Part shown: in pieces, positions 62,722 to 64,000 of the stretch
Position numbering within the stretch: the stretch's first letter is position 1
Layout: each line of letters begins with the position of its first letter
NCBI GenBank assembly: GCA_032622095.1
Contig: CP136067.1
Span: forward strand, 123,599,030 to 123,663,029
Direction of reading: 5' to 3'
Origin: Siphonodentalium dalli
Lineage: Eukaryota; Mollusca; Scaphopoda; Gadilida; Siphonodentaliidae
Length of the DNA stretch: 64,000 bases
The notes under the pieces: generated by a model
The model's database searches: none
Seen by the model: the letters and a program-made list of their open reading frames with translations, nothing else
Told to the model about the DNA's origin: nothing
Program-made: the position numbers and the translations under genes

Positions 62722-63012
62722 TTAGCCTCTGACGGCTATAATTGGATATACATGTAGGCGTTCCTGATTGTTGTCCCTGAATGGCGCAGGCGGCTTTGGT
62801 TCATCCGTCTCCATTGCTTCGTCTATGGGCTCTTTGAACACGGCATTCGGGATATCCTCAGGTCGCTGGTCTAACTGCTTATTATACATAATGGCTAACC
62901 TTGGTAATTGTCGTTTAACAAATTTCCACTCAAATCGGTGGGTCAAGATAATGAAAACTACTATCGAAGTTTTATAGGGCAAAATACCACCCTGGCCATC
63001 TCTACCATTCAT
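62722..63012 (-). CDS. Small ORF with a hydrophobic segment, downstream of pol
   Basis: This is a 96-residue frame from ATG 63012. Residues ~14-26 (KTSIVVFIILTH) are hydrophobic and may span a membrane; a basic stretch and then an acidic, Pro-rich C-terminus follow. No family is recognised. It sits between the integrase end and the Pro/Arg-rich ORF. Confidence 0.4.
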   Translation of the reverse strand: MNGRDGQGGILPYKTSIVVFIILTHRFEWKFVKRQLPRLAIMYNKQLDQRPEDIPNAVFKEPIDEAMETDEPKPPAPFRDNNQERLHVYPIIAVRG

Positions 63013-63345
63013 CGGGGTAATACTTTTTCGTTCACTAAGTCAGTCGTGAGCATATTTTCGATCTCGTTTATTTAAGCGGGGTGCGCTTAAACGTAGTAAC
63101 CCTAAGGGTGGCGGTGAGCACGTCGCCGTGGTGCTCGTTATCTCTCGGCGCGTGATTGTGAAGTTTAAAGGCGTAGTTATTGAATTGCCGCGCGCACGTA
63201 CCGGGTTTCATGGGGACGCGCGATCCGTGACTGATAGGGGCGTGGCTACTCATTTCGACTTGGTTGGGTGTCTGGGTCAAATTTACGGGGTCAGGTTAGG
63301 TTTGCCAATAAGGACAGGGTCCAATTTTCTCTATAATGGACCCGG

Positions 63346-64000
63346 TCACTGTTTCGAGCACTCTGTTATTATCGCTGATAGCACGGCTTGAAACAACGGT
63401 TTATCTATTAAGTTGCTGCTCGCTCCATTCATGAGCTGCTTACACTTGCGTGGGGCCGGCACGGGCCTACATTCACGAGGGGTTTGTTCAATGGCGGCCA
63501 CTTCCATTAACTCATCCCCTGAGCTGTCATCACTCGTAACCATCCTTGTTACTTTGCGCCCGTGTCGACGAGGCGCTGGGGCGCGTCGTGCCTTGGCACT
63601 CGGCTCTGATATCTCGTCCGTGGACGAGTCATGATTTTGTAGCGGCCCCGCATGTGCGAGTCGCATTTTTCTACGCTGTAAGCGCACCTTAAGCTCGCTT
63701 AAAGGGACATCTTCGTCATCGGAGTCGGAACATTGTCTCCGATATCGAGCGATTACGTCATCTGGTAATGGTTCAGTTTCATCGCCAGAAGACCCACCCA
63801 CATGGTTAGGGGCAGGGATGTCGCTATCTTCGTCTTCGGGGGGAACAACATACGTTTGAGCACGCTTGTTGTTGTCAGTTTTGGGGATTTCCCATTCCAG
63901 GTTGGCCTTGCGCATATGTTCAGCGTGGGATTGTGTGACTTTCCCAGTTAATTGGTTCCTCAACTTGAAAGTAACGGGCGTTATTTGCTCGGTTATGCGG
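63346..64000 (-). CDS. Ty3/gypsy-like integrase C-terminus with acidic tail (partial)
   Basis: The frame is open to the right window edge; about 218 residues are visible. It begins RITEQITPVTFKLRNQLTGK, typical of the end of a gypsy-type integrase (SH3-like C-terminal domain, 'PVTFKLRN..TGK..HAEHMR'). An unusually long tail of ~170 residues follows, with acidic clusters (DEDSD, DSDDED, SDDSSGDE) and repeated APAPR-type motifs. The rest of gag-pol and the 5' LTR lie outside the window. Confidence 0.72.
   Translation of the reverse strand, partial: RITEQITPVTFKLRNQLTGKVTQSHAEHMRKANLEWEIPKTDNNKRAQTYVVPPEDEDSDIPAPNHVGGSSGDETEPLPDDVIARYRRQCSDSDDEDVPLSELKVRLQRRKMRLAHAGPLQNHDSSTDEISEPSAKARRAPAPRRHGRKVTRMVTSDDSSGDELMEVAAIEQTPRECRPVPAPRKCKQLMNGASSNLIDKPLFQAVLSAIITECSKQ

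Noticed and set aside
1-64000. tRNA, rRNA or riboswitch-like elements
   Set aside because: No A/B-box tRNA pattern or rRNA core sequence was recognised by eye; a covariance-model scan could not be run.

Overview
The window looks like AT-rich, repeat-dense DNA from an animal, most likely a lophotrochozoan and possibly a bivalve mollusc. The evidence is two conventional spliced animal genes with GT-AG introns, introns and flanks crowded with palindromic non-autonomous transposons, a SINE/LINE-like tail ending in (AATC)n, and Crypton, hAT and Ty3/gypsy coding sequences. The organism is inferred from style, not proven.

Layout. 1-1060: about seven copies of a ~164-bp tandem repeat. 1080-6630: dispersed repeats only. 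6632-21643 (+): seven exons encoding the C-terminal 250 residues of an NADH-cytochrome b5 reductase (CYB5R3-like); the N-terminal exons lie upstream of the window or were not recognised. Its last intron holds an intact, intronless Crypton tyrosine-recombinase ORF (19417-20790, +) and a 144-bp near-perfect palindrome. 21644-about 24470: probable long 3' UTR containing paired hairpins and a nested insertion. 24470-35100: repeats. 35144-50384 (-): a six-exon gene, assembled here from short exons, for a 209-residue 2-oxoglutarate/Fe(II) dioxygenase of the prolyl-4-hydroxylase type; all phases agree and the HxD...H...K residues are present. 51-57 kb: repeats, including several unusual palindromic or motif-array elements. 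57118-59595 (-): a hAT transposase interrupted by one in-frame stop. 60.7-64 kb (-), GC-richer: the 3' part of a Ty3/gypsy-like LTR retroelement (integrase C-terminus) with two or three extra small ORFs downstream of pol.

Most of the remaining DNA belongs to a few repeat families. Family A is a foldback element with CAGTAATGC ends and TA flanks (Tc1/mariner-like). Family B is an element of about 400-450 bp built from two internal hairpins; two copies have 8-bp target duplications (hAT-like). Family C and relatives are TTAA-bounded elements with TTAACCCTTT-type ends (piggyBac-like) carrying a ~70-bp hairpin. Family E is a 430-500-bp dispersed repeat. Several insertions are nested with readable target-site duplications, so a relative insertion history can be reconstructed. 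The most unusual feature of the window is this density of long, nearly perfect palindromes in introns and UTRs of two genes; transcription would give many long RNA hairpins. I found no RNA gene, CRISPR array or prokaryote-like operon.
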